Part shown: in pieces, positions 29,141 to 38,098 of the stretch
Numbering within the stretch: the stretch's first letter is position 1
How the letters are laid out: every line of letters begins with the position of its first letter
NCBI RefSeq assembly: GCF_014699055.1
Contig: NZ_JACXAC010000001.1
Location: forward strand, 434,001-498,000
Length of the DNA: 64,000 nt
Source: Hymenobacter armeniacus
GTDB lineage: Bacteria; Bacteroidota; Bacteroidia; Cytophagales; Hymenobacteraceae
Direction: 5' to 3'
The notes under the pieces: model-generated
Seen by the model: the letters and a program-made list of their open reading frames with translations, nothing else
What the model was told of the DNA's origin: nothing
The model's database searches: none
Position numbers and translations under genes: made by a program

Positions 29141-30438
29141 TTGCACACAAATTGAAACGTGCTGCGCGTGCGCTGCTCCAGCAGCAGCGCCCGGCCGGCG
29201 GTGAGCTGCTGAATGCTGGCCGCGTCGTAGTTTTTGATGGTGAACAAGGTCAGCCCGGTGTTGTAGTGCAGCTTGAATTGCTCGCGCAATAAATCCAGCA
29301 GCAGGTGCACGCGGCGCTCCGAAAAATCGGTGCACACCGAGAAGCTGATGGCCGAGTTCTGCATCACGTTAATCTTGAGCTTGGCCTGCGCCAGCGCCGC
29401 AAAAATCACCGCCAGGTTCTCTTCCGAGATAAACGAAAAGTCCTTGCTTTCGAAGGAGAGCAGGCACTGGTCGGTTTTGCGAATAAACGCCGGCGCCAGC
29501 GCGGGGTGCTGGCAGTCGTGGATTACGGTGCCTTCTGCCGCGGGGTCCAGAAACGACTTTACGTATAGTGGAATGCCTCGGTCAGCCAGCGGCTTAAGCG
29601 TTTTAGGGTGAATGACGGAGGCGCCGTAATACGCCATTTCAATGGTTTCGCGGTAACTAATTTCTGGGTAGCGCACCGTGTCTGGGAAAATTTTGGGGTC
29701 GGCGTTGAGCAGGCCGGCCACGTCTTTCCAGATGGTCACCGACTTGGCCCGTAGGCAGTAGGCCAGGATGGCGGCCGTGTAGTCGGAACCCTCGCGGCCG
29801 AGGGTGGTGGTGCGGCCGTCGGCGGTGCCGCCGATGAAGCCTTCGGTTACCAAAATCCGGGCACCGTCTGCCAGGGCTTTGGTGACGAACTGTTTGGTGT
29901 GCGCTTCGGTTGCGGCCCACTCAATTTTGCCTTCGCGCCAGGTTTCGTCCGTATTCACGATAAGCTGGGCGGGCACATGCTGGGCCGCCGCGTCAGGCAA
30001 AAACTGCGCAAGAGCGGTGCTAACCAATAGGGTTGAAAACCGCTCGCCGTACGAAACCACTTGGTCATAACCCGAGTCGTACGATTCGGGCAAGTGCACC
30101 AGGTGCATAAATTTTAGCCCTTCGGTAAGGTCTGCCACGAGGTGCTGCAACTGCTTCAGCAGCTGCGGCAGGTTTAAGGACGGAATCAAGGCCGCCAGTT
30201 CTTCGCAAGCATTCTCGTGGTAAGCCGCCAAGCGGGCAGCTTGCTGGTTCCAGTCCTCGCCCCGGTACGCCAAATCATAAATCTCCTCCAGCGCGTTGGT
30301 TGTCTTGCCCATCGCCGACACCACAATCACCAGAGGCCCCTGCGGCCCAAAGTCCCGCACGATGCGGCAAAGGTTGAGAATGGCCGCCGCGTCCTTCACC
30401 GACGCGCCGCCAAATTTGTACACCTGCAAATGTTCCAT
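29137..30438 (-). CDS. Aspartate kinase
   Basis: 433 residues from the ATG at 30438. Phosphorylates aspartate, the entry to lysine, threonine and methionine synthesis. Kinase motif VYKFGGASVKDA (Lys8), FIGGTADGRTTTLGREGSDYTAA with the catalytic core, and C-terminal ACT regions (NLAVIFAALAQAKLKINVMQNSAISFSV, read in parts) for feedback control. It lacks a homoserine dehydrogenase domain, so it is monofunctional. The chosen ATG follows a TACCTTTG box by six bases; the upstream frame extension is unlikely. Divergent from fbp. Confidence 0.95.
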   Translation of the reverse strand: MEHLQVYKFGGASVKDAAAILNLCRIVRDFGPQGPLVIVVSAMGKTTNALEEIYDLAYRGEDWNQQAARLAAYHENACEELAALIPSLNLPQLLKQLQHLVADLTEGLKFMHLVHLPESYDSGYDQVVSYGERFSTLLVSTALAQFLPDAAAQHVPAQLIVNTDETWREGKIEWAATEAHTKQFVTKALADGARILVTEGFIGGTADGRTTTLGREGSDYTAAILAYCLRAKSVTIWKDVAGLLNADPKIFPDTVRYPEISYRETIEMAYYGASVIHPKTLKPLADRGIPLYVKSFLDPAAEGTVIHDCQHPALAPAFIRKTDQCLLSFESKDFSFISEENLAVIFAALAQAKLKINVMQNSAISFSVCTDFSERRVHLLLDLLREQFKLHYNTGLTLFTIKNYDAASIQQLTAGRALLLEQRTRSTFQFVCK

Positions 30439-30444
30439 CGGCGG

Positions 30445-30452
30445 CAAAGGTA
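30445..30452 (-). promoter_or_regulatory. TACCTTTG -7 box six bases before aspartate kinase ATG
   Basis: Minus-strand TACCTTTG, then CCGCCG, then ATG. Predicted leaderless or near-leaderless start. Confidence 0.6.
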
Positions 30453-30587
30453 GGCGCAGCACTAGGCTAAAATGAAAGCCCTTACCTTCCTCGGAAAGGC
30501 GCTTACAACCGCGTTTTGTGCCCCTAGGGCAAACGTATGCGCTTAAAAAAGGGCAACTTCCTACAAAAAACTACGCGGCCTGGGGAG

Positions 30588-30595
30588 TAGCTTTG
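30588..30595 (+). promoter_or_regulatory. TAGCTTTG -7 box of fbp
   Basis: Exact TAnnTTTG box 34 bases before the fbp ATG at 30630, in the gap divergent to the aspartate kinase gene. Confidence 0.6.
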
Positions 30596-30629
30596 TTGTC
30601 CGTTCCCGCCACCATTTTTTAGGATTGAT

Positions 30630-31703
30630 ATGGACCACAACAAGCTGGCGTTGCCCGTCGGCACCACCCTCGACCGTTTCATCATGCGCAAGCAGGAAGA
30701 CTTTCCCTACGCCACGGGGGAGCTTTCGCAACTGCTGCGCGACATCGCGCTGGCCGCCAAAATCGTCAACCGCGAAATCAACCGCTCGGGCCTCATCGAC
30801 ATCGCCGGGGCCTACGGCAGCCAGAACGTGCAGGGCGAAGACCAGCAGAAACTCGACGTCATTGCCAACATCCGCTTCATCCGCGCCCTGCGCAACGGCG
30901 GCGAGGTGTGCACCATCATTTCGGAGGAAGACGACGAGATGATTCAGACCGGCAACAACCAGGGCAAGTACGTGGTGGCCATCGACCCGCTCGACGGCAG
31001 CAGCAACATCGACGTGAACGTGAGCATCGGCACCATCTTCAGCATCTACCGCCGCGTGTCGCCCACCGGCCGCGAGGGCACCGCCGCCGACTGCCAGCAG
31101 CCCGGCACCCACCAGGTAGCCGCCGGCTACGTCATCTACGGCTCCAGCACCATGCTGGTGTACACCACCGGAAACGGTGTCAACGGCTTCACCTACGAGC
31201 ATTCGCTGGGCGAATTCTTCCTTTCGCACCCCGACATCTCGACCCCCAAAACCGGCGCCATCTACTCCATCAACGAGGGCAGCTCCGACTCGTTCTCGCC
31301 CGGCGTGGCCGCGTTTGTCAAGCACTGCAAAGACCAGAAGTTCTCGGCCCGCTACATCGGCTCGCTCGTGGCCGACTTCCACCGCAACCTGCTTAAGGGC
31401 GGCATCTACATCTATCCTTCCACGGCCAAAAGCCCCGAGGGCAAGCTGCGCCTCATGTACGAGTGCAACCCCCTGGCGTTCATCGTGGAGCAGGCCGGCG
31501 GCAAAAGCTCCAACGGCAGCCAGCGCACCATGGAAATCGAGCCCAAAAGCCCGCACGAGCGCTGCCCCGTCTTCATCGGCAGCAAGGAGCTGGTGGAGCA
31601 GGCCGAAGCTTTCCTGGCCCAGGAAAAGCAGGCCAGAGCGGCCGAGAACAAGGAGGCCCTCACCAAAGAGGCCCCGTTGGCTAAAAAAGCCGTGGCCAAA
31701 TAG
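30630..31703 (+). CDS. fbp: Class 1 fructose-1,6-bisphosphatase
   Basis: 357 residues. Removes the 1-phosphate of fructose-1,6-bisphosphate in gluconeogenesis. Metal and substrate motifs: [28 protein letters not shown] and [19 protein letters not shown], ending with [14 protein letters not shown]. The last 25 residues (after [10 protein letters not shown]) are an extra Lys/Ala/Glu tail not needed by the family and similar in style to the topA tail. Cytoplasmic. A strong bidirectional terminator follows at 31724. Confidence 0.97.
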   Translation: MDHNKLALPVGTTLDRFIMRKQEDFPYATGELSQLLRDIALAAKIVNREINRSGLIDIAGAYGSQNVQGEDQQKLDVIANIRFIRALRNGGEVCTIISEEDDEMIQTGNNQGKYVVAIDPLDGSSNIDVNVSIGTIFSIYRRVSPTGREGTAADCQQPGTHQVAAGYVIYGSSTMLVYTTGNGVNGFTYEHSLGEFFLSHPDISTPKTGAIYSINEGSSDSFSPGVAAFVKHCKDQKFSARYIGSLVADFHRNLLKGGIYIYPSTAKSPEGKLRLMYECNPLAFIVEQAGGKSSNGSQRTMEIEPKSPHERCPVFIGSKELVEQAEAFLAQEKQARAAENKEALTKEAPLAKKAVAK

Positions 31704-31723
31704 CCCGGCAGGCAGCCCAAGCC

Positions 31724-31767
31724 CAACAAAAAAGCCGTTTCGACGTGTCGGAACGGCTTTTTTGTTG
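31724..31767. terminator. Bidirectional terminator between fbp and DUF5606
   Basis: CAACAAAAAAGCCGTTTC / GGAACGGCTTTTTTGTTG hairpin serving both convergent genes. Confidence 0.9.
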
Positions 31768-31782
31768 GTGGTCAACGCGGGC

Positions 31783-32403
31783 CTATTCGGCCTTTTTGCG
31801 GCTCTTCTTGGCCGGAGCGGTGGCTTCGGGGTTGCCTTCGGCGGCGGGGGCCGGGTCGGTTTCGGCAATGACGCCACCCGTGCTCAGCGGCTCGTTGGCC
31901 GCGGGCTCCTCGGCGGCTTTGGCCGATTTGCGCTTGGCTTTGGGAGACGCGGCCGGGGCTTCAGCGGCGGGCGTTTCGGCCGCAGCTTCGGCCACGGGGG
32001 CTTCGGCGGGCTGGTAGGGGCGGTGCTTGCTCACGATGCCGTACCAGGTGGCCAGTTTCTTAATGTCGGACAGGTACACCCGGTCGCGGTCGTAGTCGGG
32101 AATCACGCCGGCCAGGAAATCGGTCAGCTCGCCTTCGCTCGACTTGGCCGTGACCGGCGAGGCCGCGCCGTGCTTCTGGTAAATGCGCTCAAATACCTCG
32201 GTCAGCGGCACGGTCTGGTCGGGGTCCTGGGTGTAGATGGAGATTTCCGACAGCAGCGACACTTTGTTGCGAGCTGGGGCCAGCGTCCGGGTGGCTTTTT
32301 CGTCGAGGCTTTCAACCAGGACGCCGTGGCGGGCGGCGCGCACCAAGCGGTACAGGCCGGGCATGCCGCTGATGGCGGCCAACTCTTGCAATTCGTAGGG
32401 CAT
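31783..32403 (-). CDS. DUF5606 domain-containing protein
   Basis: 206 residues. The N-terminal 145 residues match DUF5606, a Bacteroidota family: AISGMPGLYRLVRAAR, VESLDEKATR, ISIYTQDPDQTVPLTEVF and LSDIKKLATWYGI. The rest is an Ala/Glu/Pro-rich low-complexity tail ending KKSRKKAE, about 60 residues longer than the domain. No signal peptide or membrane segment. Function unknown. It lies downstream of the TonB-like gene on the same strand, separated by a terminator. Confidence 0.85.
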   Translation of the reverse strand: MPYELQELAAISGMPGLYRLVRAARHGVLVESLDEKATRTLAPARNKVSLLSEISIYTQDPDQTVPLTEVFERIYQKHGAASPVTAKSSEGELTDFLAGVIPDYDRDRVYLSDIKKLATWYGIVSKHRPYQPAEAPVAEAAAETPAAEAPAASPKAKRKSAKAAEEPAANEPLSTGGVIAETDPAPAAEGNPEATAPAKKSRKKAE

Positions 32404-32426
32404 TTTTGGGAATTATGAATGGGAAA

Positions 32427-32487
32427 ATGACCAATGAGGCAGAAAAAGCCGACGCAGGCGCCGGCTTCTTCTTTTCTCATTGGTCAT
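32427..32487. repeat. Short palindrome around a terminator
   Basis: ATGACCAATGAG (32427-32438) and its exact complement CTCATTGGTCAT (32476-32487) flank the hairpin at 32441-32472. It has the same nested design as the 25124 element but unrelated sequence. Confidence 0.8.
32441..32472 (-). terminator. Terminator of the TonB-like gene
   Basis: GAAAAAGCCG / CGGCTTCTTC hairpin 29 bases after the stop at 32501, with an imperfect T-run on the minus strand. Confidence 0.7.
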
Positions 32488-32500
32488 CCAAAATTACGAA

Positions 32501-32962
32501 CTATTGCGCATCCGTCGCGTTCGAGGCCGTCTGGCCCAGCTTGAACACGATGGGCAGGCTGGCTCGAATGGGCAGCTCGGGCTTCTTGAACTTGAGCAGC
32601 CGCACCACGCGCAGGGCTTCTTCGCCGGTGCCGCCGCCCAGCTGCTTCACAATGCGCATGTCCTGCATGGTGCCGTCGGCGTTCAACTGGAAGCTGATGA
32701 TGCACTGGCCCTGGATGCGGTTGCGCTTGGCCATCACGGGGTACTTCAGCTCCTTGCCGATGAACTCGTACATGGCGGCCTGGCCGCCTTCGTAGTACTC
32801 GGCCACGGGAATGGCCTTGCCCACCGAGCCGATGCCGGTGCCTTTCTCGCCGGGCGCCTGGCCCGCCGGGGTGGTGTTGGGGGTGGTTTGGGCCAGGGCC
32901 GGGGCGGCCGCGGCCAGCAACAGGCCCAGGGCCAGCTGCGAAACGGAACGTGCTTTCGTCAT
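32501..32962 (-). CDS. TonB C-terminal domain protein
   Basis: 153 residues from the ATG at 32962, which begins a signal peptide (LALGLLLAAAAPALAQ). The body is one TonB C-terminal domain: LKYPVMAKRNRIQGQCIISF, then LNADGTMQDMRIVKQLGGG and ALRVVRLL. The protein lacks the N-terminal anchor and Pro-rich linker of energy transducers, so it may be a stand-alone periplasmic TonB-like domain rather than a true energiser of TonB-dependent receptors. It lies 79 bases downstream of engB on the same strand. Confidence 0.85.
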   Translation of the reverse strand: MTKARSVSQLALGLLLAAAAPALAQTTPNTTPAGQAPGEKGTGIGSVGKAIPVAEYYEGGQAAMYEFIGKELKYPVMAKRNRIQGQCIISFQLNADGTMQDMRIVKQLGGGTGEEALRVVRLLKFKKPELPIRASLPIVFKLGQTASNATDAQ

Positions 32963-33041
32963 GATGATGAAATGGGGCGGGGAAACAAGAGGAGTGAGGC
33001 CCACCGCGGGCCCGAGCCCCGATGGCAATTTAGGGGCCAAT

Positions 33042-33662
33042 CTACGCATCGGGCGCCGCATCGGCCACCCACTGTCGGTTGACTTCGGCAATAAAATCGA
33101 GCAGCTCGTCGCGCCCCAGTCCGGTTTCGGCCGAGGTGAGGAAGTGGCGCGGCAGCTCGTCCCAGATTTCGCTCATCTTCTTAAGGTAATCGGCCAGCAG
33201 GGCCTTGGTCTGGGCCGTCGACTGCTTGTCGGCTTTCGTGAACACCATCACGAAGGGAATGCCTTCCTCGCCCAGCTTTTCCATAAACTCCAAGTCGGCG
33301 GCCTGCGGGGCGTGGCGCGAGTCGATGAGCACGAACACGCACATGAGGTTGGCCCGGTGGCGCAGGTAAAAATTTATCATGCGCGTCCACTCGGCGCGCG
33401 ATGTTTTGCTCACTTTGGCGTAGCCGTAACCCGGTAAATCGACCAGGTACCATTTCTCGTTGATGATGAAATGGTTAATCAATTGCGTCTTGCCCGGCGA
33501 CGACGACGTTTTGGCCAACCCTTTGCGTTCGGTTAGCATATTAATAAGAGAGGACTTGCCCACGTTGGAGCGCCCGATGAAGGCGTATTCGGGCAGCGTG
33601 GGGGCCGGGCACAACTCCGCCCGCGAATTACTCGTGAGAAATTGGGCGTCGTGAATAATCAT
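33042..33662 (-). CDS. engB: Ribosome biogenesis GTPase EngB (YihA/YsxC)
   Basis: 206 residues from the ATG at 33662 (MIIHDAQFLTS), the usual family start; another ATG lies nine bases upstream. Essential GTPase for 50S assembly. G1 GRSNVGKSS, G3 DLPGYGYAKVS and G4 FTKADK are present. Cytoplasmic. The upstream -7 box TAATTTTG (33697-33704, minus) lies 34 bases away. Confidence 0.96.
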   Translation of the reverse strand: MIIHDAQFLTSNSRAELCPAPTLPEYAFIGRSNVGKSSLINMLTERKGLAKTSSSPGKTQLINHFIINEKWYLVDLPGYGYAKVSKTSRAEWTRMINFYLRHRANLMCVFVLIDSRHAPQAADLEFMEKLGEEGIPFVMVFTKADKQSTAQTKALLADYLKKMSEIWDELPRHFLTSAETGLGRDELLDFIAEVNRQWVADAAPDA

Positions 33663-33696
33663 GGAAAGCAAGGAAATAGGAAATTGTCAGGAAACC

Positions 33697-33704
33697 CAAA
33701 ATTA
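33697..33704 (-). promoter_or_regulatory. TAATTTTG -7 box of engB
   Basis: Exact box on the minus strand, 34 bases before the engB ATG at 33662. Confidence 0.55.
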
Positions 33705-33751
33705 CGACTGAATGCGGGCGCGCTTCGAATAAATAAAAGGAGTTGAATGAA

Positions 33752-33780
33752 TTGCTATTTCCTTGGTGCGTCTATATTTG
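33752..33780 (+). promoter_or_regulatory. Promoter upstream of the PorE-like gene
   Basis: TTG at 33752-33754, an 18-base spacer and TATATTTG at 33773-33780, matching the Bacteroidota -33/-7 layout. Confidence 0.6.
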
Positions 33781-34095
33781 CGCGGCATGCCTGCCTTCCA
33801 AGTGGGCCGCTGCCGTAGCACTCGACCGCTGTTGGATGGCCGTTATTTCGCCAAGAACCGCTTTTAGCAAGCAAAAAACCTATCTTTGCCCGCCAGCAAC
33901 CCCTCCGGTTTTGGGATTTTGGGCGGTAGGCCCGGCGGTTGGCAACGGTTACCTTATTCGCATTTGCGGATTAAAGCCTAACCCTGCCGTGGTTTTTCAG
34001 TATAAGCCCAAAATATAGTTTGCTCCGCAGCCCTTCCGGGGCTCGTTTCCTCGTACAACCCCTTCAGAAATTCTTTTTTTCAAACCTCTCCTCCA

Positions 34096-36345
34096 ATGGA
34101 CAACTTATCCAGAAGGTTACTGCAAGCGTCGTGCGCCGTTGCCCTTTCCGCCACAGTAGCCGCTCCGGCCCAGGCTCAAAGCACGCGTAAAGACCTCAAG
34201 ACCGGCAACAAGTTCTTCGAGCAGGAAAACTACCGCGCTGCACTGCCTTACTACGAGAAGGTGCTTGCCAAAGACCCGAACAACGCCAAAGCGCTGTTCA
34301 ACGCCGGTATTTCCTACATGTCCTTCGACAAGGAGAAAGCCAGCGACTACATCTATAAGGCGCAGAAGCTGAAGCCGAAGGTGTCGAAAGACGTGGAATA
34401 CTGGCTGGGCCGGGTAGACCACCTCAACTACAACTTCGACGAGGCCGTGGCTCACTTCCAGGCCTACAACGCCACGCTGAAGAAGAACGACCAGCGCAAG
34501 GAAGAACTCGCGCAGCTCATTCAGCACAGCAAAAATGCCAAGGTGCAGTTCAACTCGCCCAAGGACATTTTCGTGAAGAACCTGGGCCCCACCATCAACA
34601 CGCAGTATTCGGAGCACAGCCCGGTTATTTCGTCCGATGACAAGCTGCTCATCTTCACCTCGCGCGGCGAAAACGTGACCGGCGCGGCCGGCAAGCCCAG
34701 CGACAAGAAAAACAAAGCCATTGCCGCCGACGGTGAGTACTACGAAGACATCTTCGAAGCACGCCGCATCGACGACGAAAACTGGGAGAAGCCCCGCTCG
34801 CTGAGCGGCGTGCTCAACGGTAAAGGCCACGACGCCTCCACGCAGCTGTTCGACAACGACACCAAGCTGCTGATGTACCGCAACGACAACAACGGCGACA
34901 TTTTCGTGTCGGACAAGACGGGCGGCGACTGGTCGGCCCCGAAGCCGTTGGACAGCAACATCAACTCGAAGTCGTACGAAGGCGACGCTTACATCACGCC
35001 GGACGGCAAAACCCTGTACTTCGCTACGGGCCGCTACTCCGAAGATGGCACGCTGGACCTGTACTACAGCACCCGCGCTGAAGGCGGTGATTTCGGCCCG
35101 GCCAAGTCGCTCGGCGCCAACATCAACACCAAGTACGACGACGATAGCCCGTACCTGAGCAAAGACGGCAAGACGTTGTACTTCTCGTCGCGCGGCCACA
35201 ATACGATGGGCGGCTACGACATCTTCAAGTCGGAGTGGGACAGCGTGGGCCGCAAGTGGGGCGCCGCCCAGAACATGGGCTACCCCGTGAACACCCCGGA
35301 CGATGACTCCTATTACCGCCTGAGCCCCGATGGCTCGTATGCCTATCTCAGTTCGTACCGCATTGGCGGCTACGGTGAGAAGGACATCTACACCATCAAC
35401 TACATCAAGAACGCCAACATCCGCGGCAAGGTGTTCTCGTCCAAGGACAGCACGACCGTGATTCCGGGCGTGGAGCTGGTGTTCAGCGGTGCGCAGGCCG
35501 ACAAAACGGCTCTGAGCTTCCGCGACATCACCAAGCCCGACGGCTCGTACCAAGTGGCCGTGCTTTCGGGCCGCACCTACCAGGTGGCCGTGAGCAAGGA
35601 TGGCAAAAACATCGAAACGCAGGAATTCCCGGTGCCGGTGTCGACCAACGACTCGACGACCATCACCAAGAACTTCTACGTGAACTACGTGGACACGACG
35701 TCGACTTCGATGTTCGCCACGAAGAACATCTACTTCGATACCGACAAGTACAAGCTGCGTCCGGAGTCGATTACGACCCTGAACGAAATCAGCTCGATTC
35801 TGACGGCCAACCCCGGCATCAACATCTCGATTGAAGGCCACTGCGACTCGCGCAACACCGACGAGTACAACATGGTGCTCGGCGACAACCGCGCCAAAGC
35901 CGCCTTCAACTACCTGAAGAAGCAGGGCATCACCGAAACCCGCATGAGCACCGTAAGCTACGGCGAGCGTCGTCCGGCCGCGCCGAACGATTCGCCCGAG
36001 AACATGCAGCTCAACCGTCGTGACGAGTTCAAGGTAGTGGGCGGCATGCCGACCACCGGCACCATGAACAACGGCACGGGCACTACCGGCATGGGCGCCA
36101 CCACGACCACCGGCACCACGACCACCACGACTACTTCGGCTCCCCTGGTGCCCGGCAAGAGCAAGGTGAAGATGGCCGACGGCACCAAGGTGAAAACCAA
36201 GGTGGACGAGGATTCGGACAAAGTGAAAGTGAAAACCAAAGGCCCCAGCGGCGACACCAAAACCACCACCAAAAACGGTGAGCTGGACGGCAAAGCCAAG
36301 GACGCCAACGGCGAAAAGACGAAAATCAAAGCCAAAAATGAGTAG
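34096..36345 (+). CDS. porE: PorE-like T9SS outer-membrane protein (TPR, PD40, CarboxypepD_reg, OmpA)
   Basis: 749 residues with signal peptide (cleavage near AQA-Q). Domain order: two to three TPR helices (about 25-160, NKFFEQENYRAALPYYEKVL), a WD40/PD40 beta-propeller (about 170-430, repeats such as YITPDGKTLYFAT and YLSKDGKTLYFSSRG), a carboxypeptidase-regulatory-like domain (about 445-540) and an OmpA peptidoglycan-binding domain (about 555-660, IEGHCDSRNTDEYN). This is the order of PorE (PG1058) of Porphyromonas gingivalis, which ties the T9SS to peptidoglycan. After the OmpA domain comes an 85-residue Gly/Thr then Lys/Thr/Asp tail (KVKMADGTKVKTKVDED) that I do not expect in PorE. Similar OmpA proteins exist outside T9SS, so the symbol is tentative. 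Confidence 0.8.
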   Translation: MDNLSRRLLQASCAVALSATVAAPAQAQSTRKDLKTGNKFFEQENYRAALPYYEKVLAKDPNNAKALFNAGISYMSFDKEKASDYIYKAQKLKPKVSKDVEYWLGRVDHLNYNFDEAVAHFQAYNATLKKNDQRKEELAQLIQHSKNAKVQFNSPKDIFVKNLGPTINTQYSEHSPVISSDDKLLIFTSRGENVTGAAGKPSDKKNKAIAADGEYYEDIFEARRIDDENWEKPRSLSGVLNGKGHDASTQLFDNDTKLLMYRNDNNGDIFVSDKTGGDWSAPKPLDSNINSKSYEGDAYITPDGKTLYFATGRYSEDGTLDLYYSTRAEGGDFGPAKSLGANINTKYDDDSPYLSKDGKTLYFSSRGHNTMGGYDIFKSEWDSVGRKWGAAQNMGYPVNTPDDDSYYRLSPDGSYAYLSSYRIGGYGEKDIYTINYIKNANIRGKVFSSKDSTTVIPGVELVFSGAQADKTALSFRDITKPDGSYQVAVLSGRTYQVAVSKDGKNIETQEFPVPVSTNDSTTITKNFYVNYVDTTSTSMFATKNIYFDTDKYKLRPESITTLNEISSILTANPGINISIEGHCDSRNTDEYNMVLGDNRAKAAFNYLKKQGITETRMSTVSYGERRPAAPNDSPENMQLNRRDEFKVVGGMPTTGTMNNGTGTTGMGATTTTGTTTTTTTSAPLVPGKSKVKMADGTKVKTKVDEDSDKVKVKTKGPSGDTKTTTKNGELDGKAKDANGEKTKIKAKNE

Positions 36346-36370
36346 TCGTTGACGCTGAGAAATTTGGGAA

Positions 36371-36403
36371 GCGGGCCGGGCACATTGCCCGGCCCGCTTT
36401 TTT
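36371..36403 (+). terminator. Terminator of the PorE-like gene
   Basis: GCGGGCCGGGCA / TGCCCGGCCCGC with a 3-base loop, followed by TTTTTT, 26 bases after the stop. Confidence 0.93.
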
Positions 36404-36519
36404 ATGGGCGCTCGGCACTCATTGCCACCGAATTGCTGGCCCCGGCGCCAACAAACCCGGCCCCTTGGGCGTTGGGAGAAAACAATTTTCCCGCAACCTT
36501 ACCGTTCTTTGCGCCCCTC

Positions 36520-37248
36520 ATGGCCGTATTACCTTATAAAGACAACTCCGCCGACAAGAAATCGCAGGTGGCCCAGATGTTTAACTCCATCGCGGGCAAG
36601 TACGATTTCCTCAACCACTTCCTCAGCGCGGGCACCGACATTTACTGGCGGCGCAAGGCGGTTGACGAGCTGAAGGCCCTGCGCCCGGCGCGCATTCTCG
36701 ACATTGCCACCGGCACGGCCGATTTCGCGATTGAGACGCTGCGGACCGCCGCGCCCGACGCGCAAGTAACCGGCGTGGACATTTCGGAAGGCATGCTGGA
36801 AGTGGGGCGCCGCAAGCTGGCGGCCAAAGGCCTGGGCAACCGCATTCAGCTGGAATTGGGCGACTCCGAGAACTTGCCGTTTCAGGACGGCGAGTTTGAC
36901 GCCGTGACGGCGTCGTTTGGGGTGCGCAACTTTGCCCACCTCGAGGCCGGCCTGGCCGAGATGCGGCGGGTGCTGCGGCCCGGCGGCAAGCTCGTGATTC
37001 TGGAATTCAGCAAGCCCACCGCGTTTCCGCTCAAGCAAGCGTATAATTTTTACTTCCGCCGGGTGCTGCCGGTTTTTGGCAAGCTTATTTCCAAAGACCA
37101 ATCGGCCTATACCTACCTGCCCGCTTCGGTGCAGGCATTCCCCGACGGCCCCGATTTTTTGGCCATCCTCACCAAAGTCGGCTTTAAAGAACCTGCATGG
37201 CAACCCCTCACTTTCGGCATCAGCTCCATTTACACGGCGCACAACTAA
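36520..37248 (+). CDS. ubiE: Demethylmenaquinone methyltransferase UbiE/MenG
   Basis: 242 residues from the ATG at 36520; the frame upstream runs through the terminator and is not used. Last step of menaquinone synthesis: SAM-dependent methylation of demethylmenaquinone. Motifs VAQMFNSIAGKYDFLNHFLS, ILDIATGTADFA (SAM site), VTGVDISEGMLEVG, and ASFGVRNFAHLEAGLAEMRRVLRPGG, then the family end SSIYTAHN. The porT start lies 52 bases inside its 3' end, so the two are co-transcribed. Confidence 0.96.
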   Translation: MAVLPYKDNSADKKSQVAQMFNSIAGKYDFLNHFLSAGTDIYWRRKAVDELKALRPARILDIATGTADFAIETLRTAAPDAQVTGVDISEGMLEVGRRKLAAKGLGNRIQLELGDSENLPFQDGEFDAVTASFGVRNFAHLEAGLAEMRRVLRPGGKLVILEFSKPTAFPLKQAYNFYFRRVLPVFGKLISKDQSAYTYLPASVQAFPDGPDFLAILTKVGFKEPAWQPLTFGISSIYTAHN

Positions 37249-38000
37249 AGCGCTTGGCCCTGCTGGGCCTGCTGCTGCTGCTATTGCCCTCGCTGGCCCA
37301 CGCGCAGCGCCGGGCCCGCTCCAAAGCCAACCGCGGCAAGAATGGCACGCTGAAATCCATCACCACCCAAAACCTGCCTTCTTACGACGAGCGGTGGTTT
37401 CACCCGGGCATGTACGTGGCCCTCGCGGCAACGCGCTTCGACATTGAGCAGTCGCAGTACTACATCGCCACCCAAAACGTGACGGCCAACTCCATTGTGA
37501 GCCCCACGCTGGGGGTGGGCTTTATCGGCGATGCGCGCATCGGGGGGCCGAATTCGCCGTTCATCTTTCGGTTTGCGCCGGGGGTGAGCTTTCTCACGCG
37601 CAAGGTGGAATTCAAGCCGCGCAATTACCCGGTGCCCGACTCTATCGTGACGCAGGAGGTGTCGTCGACGGTGGTGCAGTTTCCCATCATGCTGAAGTAC
37701 CAGTCGGACCGCCGGCGCAACGCCCGCATGTACATGATTGCCGGCATCAGCCCCAGCATTGCGGTGAGCAACCGGCGCAACGACCCCCTGCGCAACATGC
37801 TGCGGACCGCCAACAGCGACCTGACCCTGGAGTATGGCGTGGGCCTCGACCTGTTTTACCCGCTGTTTAAGCTGGCGCCGGAGCTGCGCTTTTCGCACGG
37901 CCTGCGCAATCTGCTGGAACCGCATAACGACGTGTTCAGCCGCAGCCTGCAAAGCATGAGCACCAACGCGGTGACGCTTTACATCAACATCCAGAACTAG
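37197..38000 (+). CDS. porT: T9SS outer-membrane protein PorT/SprT
   Basis: 267 residues. N-terminal signal (KRLALLGLLLLLLPSLAHAQ) followed by an eight-strand-type beta-barrel with PorT-like segments: DERWFHPGMYVALAATRFDIEQS, PGVSFLTRKVEF, VQFPIMLKYQSDRR and GLDLFYPLFKLAPELRFSHGL. PorT/SprT is needed for type IX secretion in Porphyromonas and Flavobacterium, and the gene commonly follows ubiE in Bacteroidota, as here. The ATG at 37197 overlaps ubiE by 52 bases; later starts would leave a signal peptide without a basic N-region. Confidence 0.88.
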   Translation: MATPHFRHQLHLHGAQLKRLALLGLLLLLLPSLAHAQRRARSKANRGKNGTLKSITTQNLPSYDERWFHPGMYVALAATRFDIEQSQYYIATQNVTANSIVSPTLGVGFIGDARIGGPNSPFIFRFAPGVSFLTRKVEFKPRNYPVPDSIVTQEVSSTVVQFPIMLKYQSDRRRNARMYMIAGISPSIAVSNRRNDPLRNMLRTANSDLTLEYGVGLDLFYPLFKLAPELRFSHGLRNLLEPHNDVFSRSLQSMSTNAVTLYINIQN

Positions 38001-38098
38001 GGTTTGGCGGTAAGTTGCTCGTGGTGATTTGTTTGTGTGCTATTGTTCACTGACCACACGTAACTACCAGCCAACACCCGGAAACCGATAACAACATT

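Larger units (their letters stand above)
33663..34095. other. Divergent control region between engB and the PorE-like gene
   Basis: No convincing gene; a 91-codon open frame at 33743-34018 shows no family resemblance. It holds the engB box TAATTTTG (33697-33704, minus), a full promoter at 33752-33780 and a second -7-like box TATCTTTG at 33881-33888 on the plus strand. The predicted leader of the PorE-like mRNA is therefore 200-315 bases, long for this window. Confidence 0.6.

Noticed and set aside
33743..34018. 91-codon open frame between engB and the PorE-like gene
   Set aside because: No family resemblance, and it overlaps the likely promoter region.
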